A stretch of 64,000 nt of DNA. Source: Pseudomonas protegens (GTDB lineage: Bacteria > Pseudomonadota > Gammaproteobacteria > Pseudomonadales > Pseudomonadaceae). The translations under genes were made by a program, and so were the position numbers. Shown here in pieces: positions 31,191 through 39,954 of this stretch; the first letter of the stretch is position 1, and the number at the start of each line of letters is the position of its first letter. The stretch spans positions 992,001-1,056,000 of the forward strand of contig NZ_CP031396.1 in assembly GCF_003363755.1 (NCBI RefSeq). The letters are read 5' to 3'. The notes beneath the pieces were generated by a model. That model ran no database searches, had not been told where the DNA came from, and saw only the letters and a program-made list of their open reading frames with translations.

Positions 31191-33476
31191 TCAGGAGGCG
31201 GCGCTGCCCAAGGTCGAGCGCAAGACCCGCACCGGCACCGATTTGTAGGACGGCGTGCCGCTGTCCACATCCAGGTAGTCCAGGGGCACCAGGCGGTTAG
31301 CCTCGGGGTAATAGGCGCCCACAGTGCCCGGGGCGATCTTGTACTCGATGGCGGTGATGTTTTCGTAGCGCAGCCGCCGCCCGCCGATGACCGTCTCGAT
31401 GTCCACCAGGTCACCGTGGGCCAGGCCACGGGCAGCCAGATCCCCGGGGCTGATGAACAGCACGTCGCGACGGCCGAAGACCCCGCGATAGCGGTCGTCC
31501 AGGGCGTAGATGGTGGTGTTGTACTGGTCGTGGCTGCGCAGGGTGATCAGCCGCAGGACATCGGCGCCGTCCACTTCCTTGTCCTCGTGCAGCCCGGGGA
31601 AGACGAAGAACTCGGCCTTGCCCGAGGGGGTCAGCCATTGCCGCTGGGCCGCCGCCAGGGGCATGCGGAAGCCGCCGGGCACGCGGATCCGGGCGTTGTA
31701 GTCGTCGAAGCCGGGCACCGTCTGTTCGATCAGGTCGCGGATCTTGTCGTAGTCGGCCACCAGTTCCAGCCAGGGCACGCGACTGTCGGGCAGCGTGGCC
31801 TTGGCCATGCCGGCGACAATCGCCGGTTCCGAGAGCAGAAGCGGCGACGCCGGGGTCAGCTTGCCCGCCGAGGCGTGGACCATGGACATCGAATCCTCCA
31901 CGGTGATGGCCTGGCGCAGGCCGTCCTGCAGGTCCAGCTCGGTGCGGCCCAGGCAGGGCAGGATGAAGGTCTCCTTGGCCACCAGCAAATGGCTACGGTT
32001 GAGCTTGGTGGCCACGTGCACGCTCAGGTCGAGCCGGCTCATGGCCGGGAAACACTGGCCCGGGTCCGGCAGGGCCACGGCGAAGTTGCCCCCCAGGCAC
32101 AGCAGCGCCTTGGCCCTGCCGTCGATCATCGCCTGCATGGCCTGCACCGCATCGTGGCCATGGGCCGAAGGCGGCGTGAAGCCGAAGGTCTGCTGGAGCT
32201 TGTCGAGAAAGGCCTGCGTAGGCTTCTCGGTGATGCCCACGGTGCGGTTGCCCTGGACGTTGGAATGGCCGCGCAACGGACAGATGCCGGCCCCCGGCTT
32301 GCCCAGGTTGCCGCGCAGCATCAGCAGGTCGCAAATCAGCCGCACATTGGCCGTGCCTTCGTTGTGCTGGGTGATGCCCATGCCGTAGGTGACGATGGTG
32401 GCATTGGACTTGGCGTAGGCTGCGGCGACCATTTCCAGGTCCGCCTGGTGCAGGCCGCTGGCCTGCTCGATGTCCGCCCAGGCGGTGGCGTGCAGGTCCG
32501 CCGCCAGGGCCTCGAAGCCCTGGGTGTGCTCGGCGATGAACTCATGGTCCAGCACCTGCCCGAGGCTGCCCTCCAGGGCCAGCAGGGCCTTCATGATGCC
32601 CTTGATCGCCGCCGCATCGCCGCCGGCCTTGACCTGGAAGTAGGACGAAGCGATGCGGGTCGAGCCGTAGGTGGCCATCTCCACCATGTTCTGCGGGTCG
32701 GCAAAGCGCTCCAGGGCGCGCTCGCGCAGCGGGTTGAAGACCATGATCGGCACCTTGCGCCGCGAGGCTTCATGCAAGGTGCCCATCATCCGCGGGTGGT
32801 TGGTGCCCGGGTTGTGGCCGATGGAAATGATCAGCTCGCAGAGGTCGAAATCCTCCAGGGACACCGTGCCCTTGCCGATGCCGATCGAGCGCGGCAAACC
32901 GACGCTGGTGGGTTCGTGGCACATGTTCGAGCAGTCGGGGAAGTTGTTGCTGCCGTATTCCCGAGCGAACAGCTGGTACAGGTAGGCCGCTTCGTTGGAG
33001 GCGCGGCCGGAGGTGTAGAACTCCACCTGCTCGGGCTGCAGGCCCCGCAGGATCTGGCCAATACGCTCGAACGCCGCCTGCCACGCCAGCGGCTTGAAGG
33101 TATCGCTGGCGCGGTCATAGACCAGGGGCTCGGTGAGGCGGCCCAGGTCTTCGAGCTGATAGTCGGAACGCTGCAGCAGCGAGGTCAGCGGATGCTCGGC
33201 GAAGAAGGCCGGGGTCACCCGCTTGTTGGTGGCTTCCCAGGTCACCGCCTTGGCGCCGTTTTCACAGAACTGGAAGGTCGACTTGTGCTCCTTGTCGGGC
33301 CAGGCGCAGCCCGGGCAGTCAAAGCCATCGGGCTGGTTGGTGCGCATCAGGGTCAGGGGCGCCTTGAGCGCGTCCATCTGTTCGCGCACCGCCGTGGCGG
33401 TAGCCTTGAGCGCGCCCCAGCCACCGGCGGGACCATCGTAGTTGCGGATTCCGGGAACCTTGCGTCGAGTGCTCAT
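31191..33476 (-). CDS. FdhF/YdeP-family molybdopterin oxidoreductase 2
   Basis: 761-residue paralogue of the enzyme at 24.5 kb. It shows C54/C57/C71 (FDCPGCAWPDKEHK...FCENGAK), NFPDCSNMCHEPTS, ISIGHNPGTNHPRMMGTL, RGNLGKPGAGICPLRGHSN, LPCLGRTELDLQ and the C-terminal LRSHDQYNTTIYALDDRYRG. It is closer to E. coli YdeP in wording than paralogue 1 (opening with NYDGPAGGWGALKA), so an acid-stress-type role is possible but unproven. The start at 33476 (MSTRRKVPG) fits the family. It appears monocistronic, flanked by a REPIN downstream and a 248-bp gap upstream. Confidence 0.9.
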   Translation of the reverse strand: MSTRRKVPGIRNYDGPAGGWGALKATATAVREQMDALKAPLTLMRTNQPDGFDCPGCAWPDKEHKSTFQFCENGAKAVTWEATNKRVTPAFFAEHPLTSLLQRSDYQLEDLGRLTEPLVYDRASDTFKPLAWQAAFERIGQILRGLQPEQVEFYTSGRASNEAAYLYQLFAREYGSNNFPDCSNMCHEPTSVGLPRSIGIGKGTVSLEDFDLCELIISIGHNPGTNHPRMMGTLHEASRRKVPIMVFNPLRERALERFADPQNMVEMATYGSTRIASSYFQVKAGGDAAAIKGIMKALLALEGSLGQVLDHEFIAEHTQGFEALAADLHATAWADIEQASGLHQADLEMVAAAYAKSNATIVTYGMGITQHNEGTANVRLICDLLMLRGNLGKPGAGICPLRGHSNVQGNRTVGITEKPTQAFLDKLQQTFGFTPPSAHGHDAVQAMQAMIDGRAKALLCLGGNFAVALPDPGQCFPAMSRLDLSVHVATKLNRSHLLVAKETFILPCLGRTELDLQDGLRQAITVEDSMSMVHASAGKLTPASPLLLSEPAIVAGMAKATLPDSRVPWLELVADYDKIRDLIEQTVPGFDDYNARIRVPGGFRMPLAAAQRQWLTPSGKAEFFVFPGLHEDKEVDGADVLRLITLRSHDQYNTTIYALDDRYRGVFGRRDVLFISPGDLAARGLAHGDLVDIETVIGGRRLRYENITAIEYKIAPGTVGAYYPEANRLVPLDYLDVDSGTPSYKSVPVRVLRSTLGSAAS

Positions 33477-33659
33477 GATCGCTCCAGGGCCGACCCGGCA
33501 CGACGCGAGTCGGTGGTTGCGGATGGTCGAGGCGTACCCGGGCGGGTTGCCAGGGGCCTGGATCACAGGGGGTAGTGCGTGGCAACAGTGCCGACACTGG
33601 ATAAAAGCTAGCGCTGCGCCCCGGCCTGTCAAGCTCAGGCGCCGACCGGCACAGACGCG

Positions 33660-33685
33660 ACGCTGGCGCCCGGGCCCGCCAGCGT
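33660..33685 (-). terminator. Hairpin downstream of the EamA transporter gene
   Basis: ACGCTGGCG and CGCCAGCGT form a perfect 9-bp stem with an 8-base loop, about 40 bp after the transporter stop. No clear U-run follows on the minus strand. Confidence 0.45.
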
Positions 33686-33724
33686 GGAACCTATTGCCGG
33701 TCCCCGTCCGGCCTCAGCCTGCGC

Positions 33725-34621
33725 TCATTGCAGAACGCTGCGCCGGCGCTTGAACGTCCAACCCTGCTGCATCCCGGCGGCGGCCAGCAGAATCGCGGCG
33801 ACCCCCAGCCACTGCAACAGCCCCAGGCGATGCCCGAAGGCCAGCCAGTCGACGAAGATCGCCGCGATCGGATAGATGAAGGACAAGGCGCCGGTCAGCG
33901 CGGTCGGCAGCTTCTGGATCGCCCCGTACAACAGCACATACATCACCCCGGTATGCACGATGCCCAGGGTCAGCAGGCTGGCCCAGGCCGTGGCCTGCTG
34001 GGGTGGCTCGGCGAGGTTGGCCCAGGGCGCCAGCAGCAGGACCCCGGTGCAGACCTGGATCAGCGCGATCAGGTGCGGCGGCGTGCCGCTCAGGCGCTTG
34101 ATCAGCAACGCGGCGAAGGCATAGAGCAATGCCGCGCCCAGGGCCAGGGCGATGCCCAGCAGATAGTCGCTGCCGGCGTCGCCCTCGGTGCCATGGGCGC
34201 TGACGATGGCCAACATCCCGGCAAAGGACAGGCACAGCCAGAACAGCTTCTGCGGGGTGATCTTCTCCCCCAGGAACAACGCCCCCAGGGCCACCAGAAT
34301 GAACGGCTGGACGTTGTACACCGCGGTGCCGATGGCGATCGAGGCCCGGGAATAGGAACCGAACAGCAGCACCCAGTTGCCGACAATCGCCACGCCGCTG
34401 AGCACCGCCAGAAACAGGCTGCGCCGAGTCAGAATATTCCTTCGCAAAAAACCGAAAGCGCCGCAAATCAGCAGCAACGCGCCGGCACCGAACAGGCAAC
34501 GCCAGAACACCACGTCCAGCACCGGTTGTCCGGACACCAGAACGAACCAGCCAATGGTTCCGGAAATCAGCATCGCGGCGGTCATTTCCAGTGATCCGCG
34601 ACGGGTCAGTGCATCCATCAT
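33725..34621 (-). CDS. DMT-superfamily EamA transporter
   Basis: 298-residue inner-membrane exporter with ten predicted helices arranged as two EamA repeats (first repeat EMTAAMLISGTIGWFVLVSG to WLCLSFAGMLAIVSAHG; second LLGIALALGAALLYAFAALL to WLGVAAILLAAAGMQQG). Family members export amino acids or metabolites. The start at 34621 (MMDALTRRG) has GGAG upstream. It is divergent from an Lrp/AsnC regulator with a 129-bp shared promoter region; this arrangement usually means the regulator controls the transporter. The substrate is unknown, amino-acid-like by analogy. Confidence 0.9.
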   Translation of the reverse strand: MMDALTRRGSLEMTAAMLISGTIGWFVLVSGQPVLDVVFWRCLFGAGALLLICGAFGFLRRNILTRRSLFLAVLSGVAIVGNWVLLFGSYSRASIAIGTAVYNVQPFILVALGALFLGEKITPQKLFWLCLSFAGMLAIVSAHGTEGDAGSDYLLGIALALGAALLYAFAALLIKRLSGTPPHLIALIQVCTGVLLLAPWANLAEPPQQATAWASLLTLGIVHTGVMYVLLYGAIQKLPTALTGALSFIYPIAAIFVDWLAFGHRLGLLQWLGVAAILLAAAGMQQGWTFKRRRSVLQ

Positions 34622-34750
34622 CAATCTCCTCTGACAAGGGCCAGATTATGCCCAGCGGCACACGGCCATCGCCAGTTCAAAACCTGGGCTAGTATGCACT
34701 CAGGCCTTTTTTATCAAGGCATAAACGCCCAATCACCTAACGAGGTTGCC

Positions 34751-35188
34751 ATGCTCGATGCCATCGACCAGGCCCTGATCAGTGCCCTGATGCAGGACTC
34801 CCGCCGCTCCCTCAAGGCCCTGGCGCAGATCAGCGGGCTGTCCGCCCCCAGCGTGGCCGAACGCCTGAAAAAACTCGAAGAACGCGGGGTGATCACCGCC
34901 TATACCCTGGAAATCGACCCCAAGTCCCTGGGCTACCAATTGCAGGCCATTGTCCGGATTCGTCCGTTGCCGGGCCGCTTGCAGGAGGTGGAACGGCAGA
35001 TCCTGGCAATTGCCGAGTTCACCGAATGCGACAAGGTCACCGGTGACGACTGCTTTATCGCCCGCCTTCAAGTGCGCTCCATGGAACAGCTGGACAGCCT
35101 GCTGGACCGCCTCAACCATTTCGCCGAAACCAACACCGCGATCATCAAGAAATCGCCGATCAAGCGGCGGTTGCCGCCCATGAACTGA
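34751..35188 (+). CDS. Lrp/AsnC-family transcriptional regulator
   Basis: 145 residues. The N-terminal helix-turn-helix (LDAIDQALISALMQDSRRSL, KALAQISGLSAPSVAERLKK) is followed by the RAM/AsnC ligand domain (GYQLQAIVRIRPLPGRLQEV, ECDKVTGDDCFIARLQVRSM). The ATG at 34751 is chosen over upstream starts by match to the family. It is divergent from the EamA transporter, which it probably regulates in response to an amino acid. Confidence 0.93.
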   Translation: MLDAIDQALISALMQDSRRSLKALAQISGLSAPSVAERLKKLEERGVITAYTLEIDPKSLGYQLQAIVRIRPLPGRLQEVERQILAIAEFTECDKVTGDDCFIARLQVRSMEQLDSLLDRLNHFAETNTAIIKKSPIKRRLPPMN

Positions 35189-35199
35189 CCCCGTGAAAT

Positions 35200-35263
35200 G
35201 GGCTTTTTCACCGTCGAAAAAGCCCCTGAAAACGGCCTGCAACTGAGGGGTGAAAAGGCCGTT
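35200..35263. terminator. Two stem-loops after the Lrp gene
   Basis: GGGCTTTTTC-ACCGTC-GAAAAAGCCC (35200-35225) is a perfect 10-bp stem, and AACGGCC...GGCCGTT (35231-35263) is a perfect 7-bp stem with a 19-base loop. The first lies 12 bp after the stop codon. The rest of the 302-bp gap to the response regulator shows no gene. Confidence 0.6.
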
Positions 35264-35490
35264 CCAGAGGCGTTTCTTACAAAAAACCAGCTGACTTCTC
35301 GAGCTCTTTTCAGAAAGTTTCCCCTTAGGCATAAGACGATTCTTAAAATCCCCCAGACGTCTTTTTGGCGTCAATTTCAGTGATACCCTGCGAATCCTCT
35401 GACGACCCCACTAGCAAAATGCCTGCTCCTTTGCGGAAGCTGCGCATTGTTGTGGGCTCATGCCTGTCGAAAAGCCGAGTACAAGAACCC

Positions 35491-36132
35491 ATGCCGATCC
35501 GCGTGCAGATAGCCGATGACCATCCCTTGACCCTGATTGGGATTCATACCCTGCTGGAAAACCGCGCCGAACTGGAAATCGTTGCCCAGGCCCACAGCGT
35601 GGAAGCTTTGTTGGAAAACCTGCAGCGCCAGCCCTGCGACCTGCTGCTGACCGACCTGATGATGCCCGGTGGCGATCAGGTGGATGGGATTCGTCTGATC
35701 AGACGCCTGCGCTCACGCTACCCGGAGCTGGCCATCGTGGTGATCACCATGCTCGACAACCCGGCGCTGATCAGCAGCCTGCTCAAACTCGGAATCCAGG
35801 GCCTGGTGAGCAAGCGCGGCTTGCTCAACGACCTGCCCAAGGCGATTGCCGCCCACTCGCGGGCACCTTTCGTGTCGCCGTCGATCCAGCATCTGCTGGA
35901 CACCAGCACCGCCTTGCATGGCAAGCCGCTGCTGCAGCCCGAGCAGTTGTCGGCCAGAGAGATCGAGGTGCTGCGTCTGTACGGCACCGGCATGAGCATC
36001 GGCGCCATCGCCCAGCACCTGTGCCGCAGCAAACAGACCATCAGCACGCAAAAGAGCAGCGCCATGCGCAAGCTTGGCCTGGACACCTCGGCCAGCCTGT
36101 TCCTGTACATCCAGGAACACGGCCTGAGCTGA
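35491..36132 (+). CDS. LuxR/FixJ-type response regulator (BvgA-like)
   Basis: 213 residues. The receiver domain starts VQIADDHPLTLIGIHTLLEN (acidic pocket), the phospho-acceptor is D55 in LLLTDLMMPGGD, and ITM and KRG...K positions follow. The C-terminal LuxR helix-turn-helix is LSAREIEVLRLYGTGMSIGAI to SKQTISTQKSSAMRKLGL. It is followed after 31 bp by an unorthodox histidine kinase, the BvgA/EvgA arrangement. The ATG at 35491 is chosen because it directly precedes the receiver domain. Nearby LPMO genes are possible targets. Confidence 0.92.
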   Translation: MPIRVQIADDHPLTLIGIHTLLENRAELEIVAQAHSVEALLENLQRQPCDLLLTDLMMPGGDQVDGIRLIRRLRSRYPELAIVVITMLDNPALISSLLKLGIQGLVSKRGLLNDLPKAIAAHSRAPFVSPSIQHLLDTSTALHGKPLLQPEQLSAREIEVLRLYGTGMSIGAIAQHLCRSKQTISTQKSSAMRKLGLDTSASLFLYIQEHGLS

Positions 36133-36163
36133 GCGGTCCTCAAAACTCCGGAGCTTCCCCCCT

Positions 36164-39100
36164 ATGCCCCTGATTTCCCGCCCCCCCCAGTTCTGGAGGC
36201 TGATCCGTGTCTGCCTGCTGTTCAGCTTCATGGTCCTGGTCAGCCTGTTTTTCAGCCTGCCCGCCCACTGCGCCGAGTCGCAAGAGCCGGGTAATCCGTC
36301 ATTGGCCCGGCTGCTGGACATGCGCAGCACCCTGCCCCACAAGGTGCTGCGGGTAGCGACCATCGTGCCCCCCGAGCGGCCCCTGGAAAGCGCCGGCAAC
36401 CAGGTGCTCAAGGTGATCTCCGACGAATACCTCAAGCTCATCGGCAAGCAGCTGGGCCTGCGCTTCGAGTTCGTCGAGCTGGCCTCGCCCCAGGACGCGA
36501 TCCGCGCCCTGCTCGAACACCGTATCGACCTGCTGCCCCGGGCCACCGCGCTTGAAGCACAGACCCCCGGTCTGTCCCTCAGCCGTCCGTACCTGAACAA
36601 CCAGCCGATCATCGTCGGGCGCATCAACGACCAGAGCCTGCCACCGGACCTGGAAGACAAGCGGGTGCTGGTGCTGGACAACTACTTGGACCTCAAGATC
36701 GTCCGCAAGACCTATCCACGGGCCGACGTCAGCGGCGTGCACACCACCGCCCTGGCCCTTGAGCAACTGGCCGGCAAACAGGCCGACGCCTTTATCAGCG
36801 ACCGTTTCCGCACCACCCTGTACATGCAGGCCCGCCCCGACCTGCGGCTGCACAGCAAGTTCTATCCACAGTTGCCCGACGCCGGCTTCGCCTTTGCCGT
36901 GCGGCGCGAGGATGCCACCCTGCGAGCGCTGATCGACTACGTGCTCAACGCCATTCCCGAGGAGCACAAGCGGCGGATCCAGAACCAGTCGAGCCAGGAG
37001 CCCTTTCCCTTCGCGCCGACCGAGTCGTTTTCCCTGACCCCCAGCGAACTGAACTGGCTCACCGCGCACCGGCAGATCAATCTGCTGGCGGAGGAAGCGC
37101 CGCCCTACATCTACCGCAATGCCGAGGGCCAGTGGGCCGGACTGAGCATCGATATCCTGCGCACCCTGGCCGACTCGTTCCGCCTGCAGCTCAACATTCA
37201 GCCCAGTCGCTCCAGGACCGATGACCTGGAACAACTGGCCGCCGGCAACGCCGATCTGACCACCCGCGACCTGGGCCTGACCGGCAATGCCAGGGGCATC
37301 GGCCTGAGCCAGAGCTACGGCACTCGCAACTGGGCCTTTGTGGTGCGCCATGGCGACAGTTCTCCCAGTTCCCTGGACGCCATGCTCGGGCGACACCTGG
37401 CGCTACCGCGCAACCACCCGCTGCTCGAACACCTGAAACAGCGCTACCCGGACATCCATCTGGTGCTCACCGAGGATCATCGCCAGGCCCTGAACCTGGT
37501 GCTGCAACGTCAGGTCGACGCGACCCTGGACACCCCGGTGGGCACCGAGGCGCTGTCCGGTTCAGGACTGCAGTTCGGCCTGGCCTTCGACGCCCTGCCC
37601 ACGCCCCACCGCTTTGCCGCGGCCCCAGGTGCCAGGGAGTTGCTGAGCGTGCTCGACAAGCTGCTGGACTCCATGGCCAGGAACCCGCAAAGCGACATCC
37701 AGCTGATCGCCGAACAACATTCCAGCGCCGCGCTCTGGAGCTGGGTCGCCGAGCAGGCCTGGCATGTGGGCGTGGTGATCCTGATCATCTTCGTGCTGTC
37801 GCTGATCTGGAACTGGCGCCTGAAGATCCAGGTGCGGGAAACCATCTGCGTGCAGACCCGCCTGCAGGACAAGCTGGCCTTCCAGTTCTCCCTGCTCAAC
37901 GGCCTGCCGACGCCGCTGTATGTCTGCGACCTGAATGGCCGGTTGAGCACCTGCAACCGCGCCTATGAGGAGTTCTTCGCCACCTCCCAGGAGCAGGTCG
38001 AGGGCTGCCTGCCTACCGAGCAGCCGAACATGCCGCGCGACTTCGCCGAGGTGCTGCAAGAGGAGCATCAGCTGCTGCTGGCCAATCACCGGCCACGCTT
38101 TCTCGACACCAGCCTGTGGATCAAGGAGCAGCAGTACTGCCTCTATCAGTGGCTGGTGCCGTTCTACAACGCCCGCGGGGTCCTGCAGGGGCTGCTGGGG
38201 GGCTGGCTGGACATCTCCGAGCGCAAGAACCTGGAACTCAAATTGCGCGAAGCCAAGCAGGTTGCGCAAAAAGCCAGTGCCGCCAAGAGCGAGTTCCTCG
38301 CCTCCATGAGCCACGAACTGCGCACCCCGCTCAATGCCCTGGTCGGTCTGCTGGAACTGGAAACCAGCGCCAGCCAGGCGCCGTCGCACAACCTGCGGGT
38401 GGCCCAGCAATCGGCGACCTCGATGATCGACCTGATCGGCAACATTCTGGATCTGGACAAAATAGAGAGTGGCCTGATGCAACTGGCACCCCACCCCACC
38501 GCCCTGGAACCCCTGCTCGCCAACGGCCTGGGACTGTTTGCCGTGCAAGCCCGGGAGAAACGCCTGCAACTGAACTTCGACTATCAGGCCAGCCCCAACC
38601 GGCTGTACTGGGTCGACTCGCTACGCCTGCAGCAGATCCTGCACAACCTCTTGAGCAATGCCTTGAAGTTCACCGACCGCGGCCACATCCAGGTCACCCT
38701 GCGCGAAACCCATGTGCAGGACAGCAACAGCCTGCTGACCCTGAGCGTGCGCGATACCGGCATCGGCATTCCCCTGGCCAACCAGGCGGGGATTTTCGAG
38801 CCCTATCGCCAGGCCACCGCGCGCACCGCCCACCTGTACGGCGGATCGGGCCTGGGCCTGAGCATCTGCCACCAGCTGGTGCAACTGATGGGCGGCCGCA
38901 TCTGGCTGGAAAGCGAACCCGGACAAGGCTGCTGCATCCACGTCGAACTGCCGGTGAGCTGGCAGACAGCAAACGCGGAAGTGGCGGAAAAGCCGGAAGT
39001 GCCGCCGATCACCGGCAAAGCCTTGCGGGTGCTGGTGGTGGACGACGTCTCCACCAACGGCCTGGTGCTGACCCTGCAGCTGGAGCGCATCGGTCACGTG

Positions 39101-39814
39101 GCCGAACACGTCAGCAGTGGCGAAGAAGCCCTGCAGCTGCTGCGCCACCGCCACTACGACGTGTTGATCAGCGACTGCAACATGCCGGGCATGGACGGCT
39201 ACAGCCTGGCACGGGCGGTGCGTGAGGCCGAACAACAGAGCGGGGCCAAGCCGCGGCTGATCGTCGGCTACACCGCCAGCGCCCTGAGCAACGAAGCGAC
39301 CCAATGCTCCAACGCCGGGATGAACGATCTGATGATCAAGCCGGTGACCCTGGCCCGGCTGCAGGAAGTCCTGGGCAGTCACAGCGGTGCCGGCGAAGAG
39401 CGGGTGCGCGCCTTCGACATCGACCACCTCAGGGACCTGGGGGAAAACAGTCCGACCCTGCATCGGCGCATCCTCAACGAACTGACCAAGAACCTGCAGC
39501 AGGAAATCGCCGAACTGCGCACCTGCGTCCTGGCCAATACCCCGCATCTGATCAACGACCTGACCCATCGCCTGAGCGGCGTGGCCTGCCTGATCAACGC
39601 CCAGGAAATGGCCAGAACCTGCGAGGCCCTGAGAAAGGTCGACGTGACCCATCTGCCGTCCGTGCGCAACTGCCAGCAAGCGCTGCTCAGCGCCATGGAG
39701 CAGGTTTACCAACAAGCCAGGCAGCAGCTCGCCAGCCTGCGCGAGCCGCCGCCACAGCCCACCGATACACCGCCCGAGGCGCTCCAAACGCAATCTAGTA
39801 CCCGTCCCATATAG
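36164..39814 (+). CDS. BvgS-like unorthodox hybrid sensor kinase
   Basis: 1216 residues. Layout: signal peptide or anchor (LLFSFMVLVSLFFSLPAHCA), two tandem periplasmic solute-binding (Venus-flytrap) domains at about 55-275 and 290-520, one membrane helix (about 532-552, VGVVILIIFVLSLIWNW), a PAS domain (about 575-690), HisKA with phospho-His717 in SMSHELRTPLNAL, HATPase (HNLLSNALKF, VRDTGIGIP, GSGLGLSICHQL), a receiver domain with D1004 (ISDCNMPGMDG) and an Hpt domain with H1135 (DLTHRLSGVACL). This H-D-H relay would phosphorylate the upstream BvgA-like regulator. The flytraps suggest small-molecule sensing. It ends 140 bp before the first LPMO gene. Confidence 0.94.
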   Translation: MPLISRPPQFWRLIRVCLLFSFMVLVSLFFSLPAHCAESQEPGNPSLARLLDMRSTLPHKVLRVATIVPPERPLESAGNQVLKVISDEYLKLIGKQLGLRFEFVELASPQDAIRALLEHRIDLLPRATALEAQTPGLSLSRPYLNNQPIIVGRINDQSLPPDLEDKRVLVLDNYLDLKIVRKTYPRADVSGVHTTALALEQLAGKQADAFISDRFRTTLYMQARPDLRLHSKFYPQLPDAGFAFAVRREDATLRALIDYVLNAIPEEHKRRIQNQSSQEPFPFAPTESFSLTPSELNWLTAHRQINLLAEEAPPYIYRNAEGQWAGLSIDILRTLADSFRLQLNIQPSRSRTDDLEQLAAGNADLTTRDLGLTGNARGIGLSQSYGTRNWAFVVRHGDSSPSSLDAMLGRHLALPRNHPLLEHLKQRYPDIHLVLTEDHRQALNLVLQRQVDATLDTPVGTEALSGSGLQFGLAFDALPTPHRFAAAPGARELLSVLDKLLDSMARNPQSDIQLIAEQHSSAALWSWVAEQAWHVGVVILIIFVLSLIWNWRLKIQVRETICVQTRLQDKLAFQFSLLNGLPTPLYVCDLNGRLSTCNRAYEEFFATSQEQVEGCLPTEQPNMPRDFAEVLQEEHQLLLANHRPRFLDTSLWIKEQQYCLYQWLVPFYNARGVLQGLLGGWLDISERKNLELKLREAKQVAQKASAAKSEFLASMSHELRTPLNALVGLLELETSASQAPSHNLRVAQQSATSMIDLIGNILDLDKIESGLMQLAPHPTALEPLLANGLGLFAVQAREKRLQLNFDYQASPNRLYWVDSLRLQQILHNLLSNALKFTDRGHIQVTLRETHVQDSNSLLTLSVRDTGIGIPLANQAGIFEPYRQATARTAHLYGGSGLGLSICHQLVQLMGGRIWLESEPGQGCCIHVELPVSWQTANAEVAEKPEVPPITGKALRVLVVDDVSTNGLVLTLQLERIGHVAEHVSSGEEALQLLRHRHYDVLISDCNMPGMDGYSLARAVREAEQQSGAKPRLIVGYTASALSNEATQCSNAGMNDLMIKPVTLARLQEVLGSHSGAGEERVRAFDIDHLRDLGENSPTLHRRILNELTKNLQQEIAELRTCVLANTPHLINDLTHRLSGVACLINAQEMARTCEALRKVDVTHLPSVRNCQQALLSAMEQVYQQARQQLASLREPPPQPTDTPPEALQTQSSTRPI

Positions 39815-39954
39815 CCCTGACACAGCGCACCCTATCCTGCCCGTTGCTTTCGGAGAGGGGGGTGCCAGACAGAGGCGCCAGTACGACCGAAAGTGGCTCC
39901 CCCCTCACTTGATTGCCTGTTGAATCCATTAAAAAACCAACTAAGGATCAAGAG

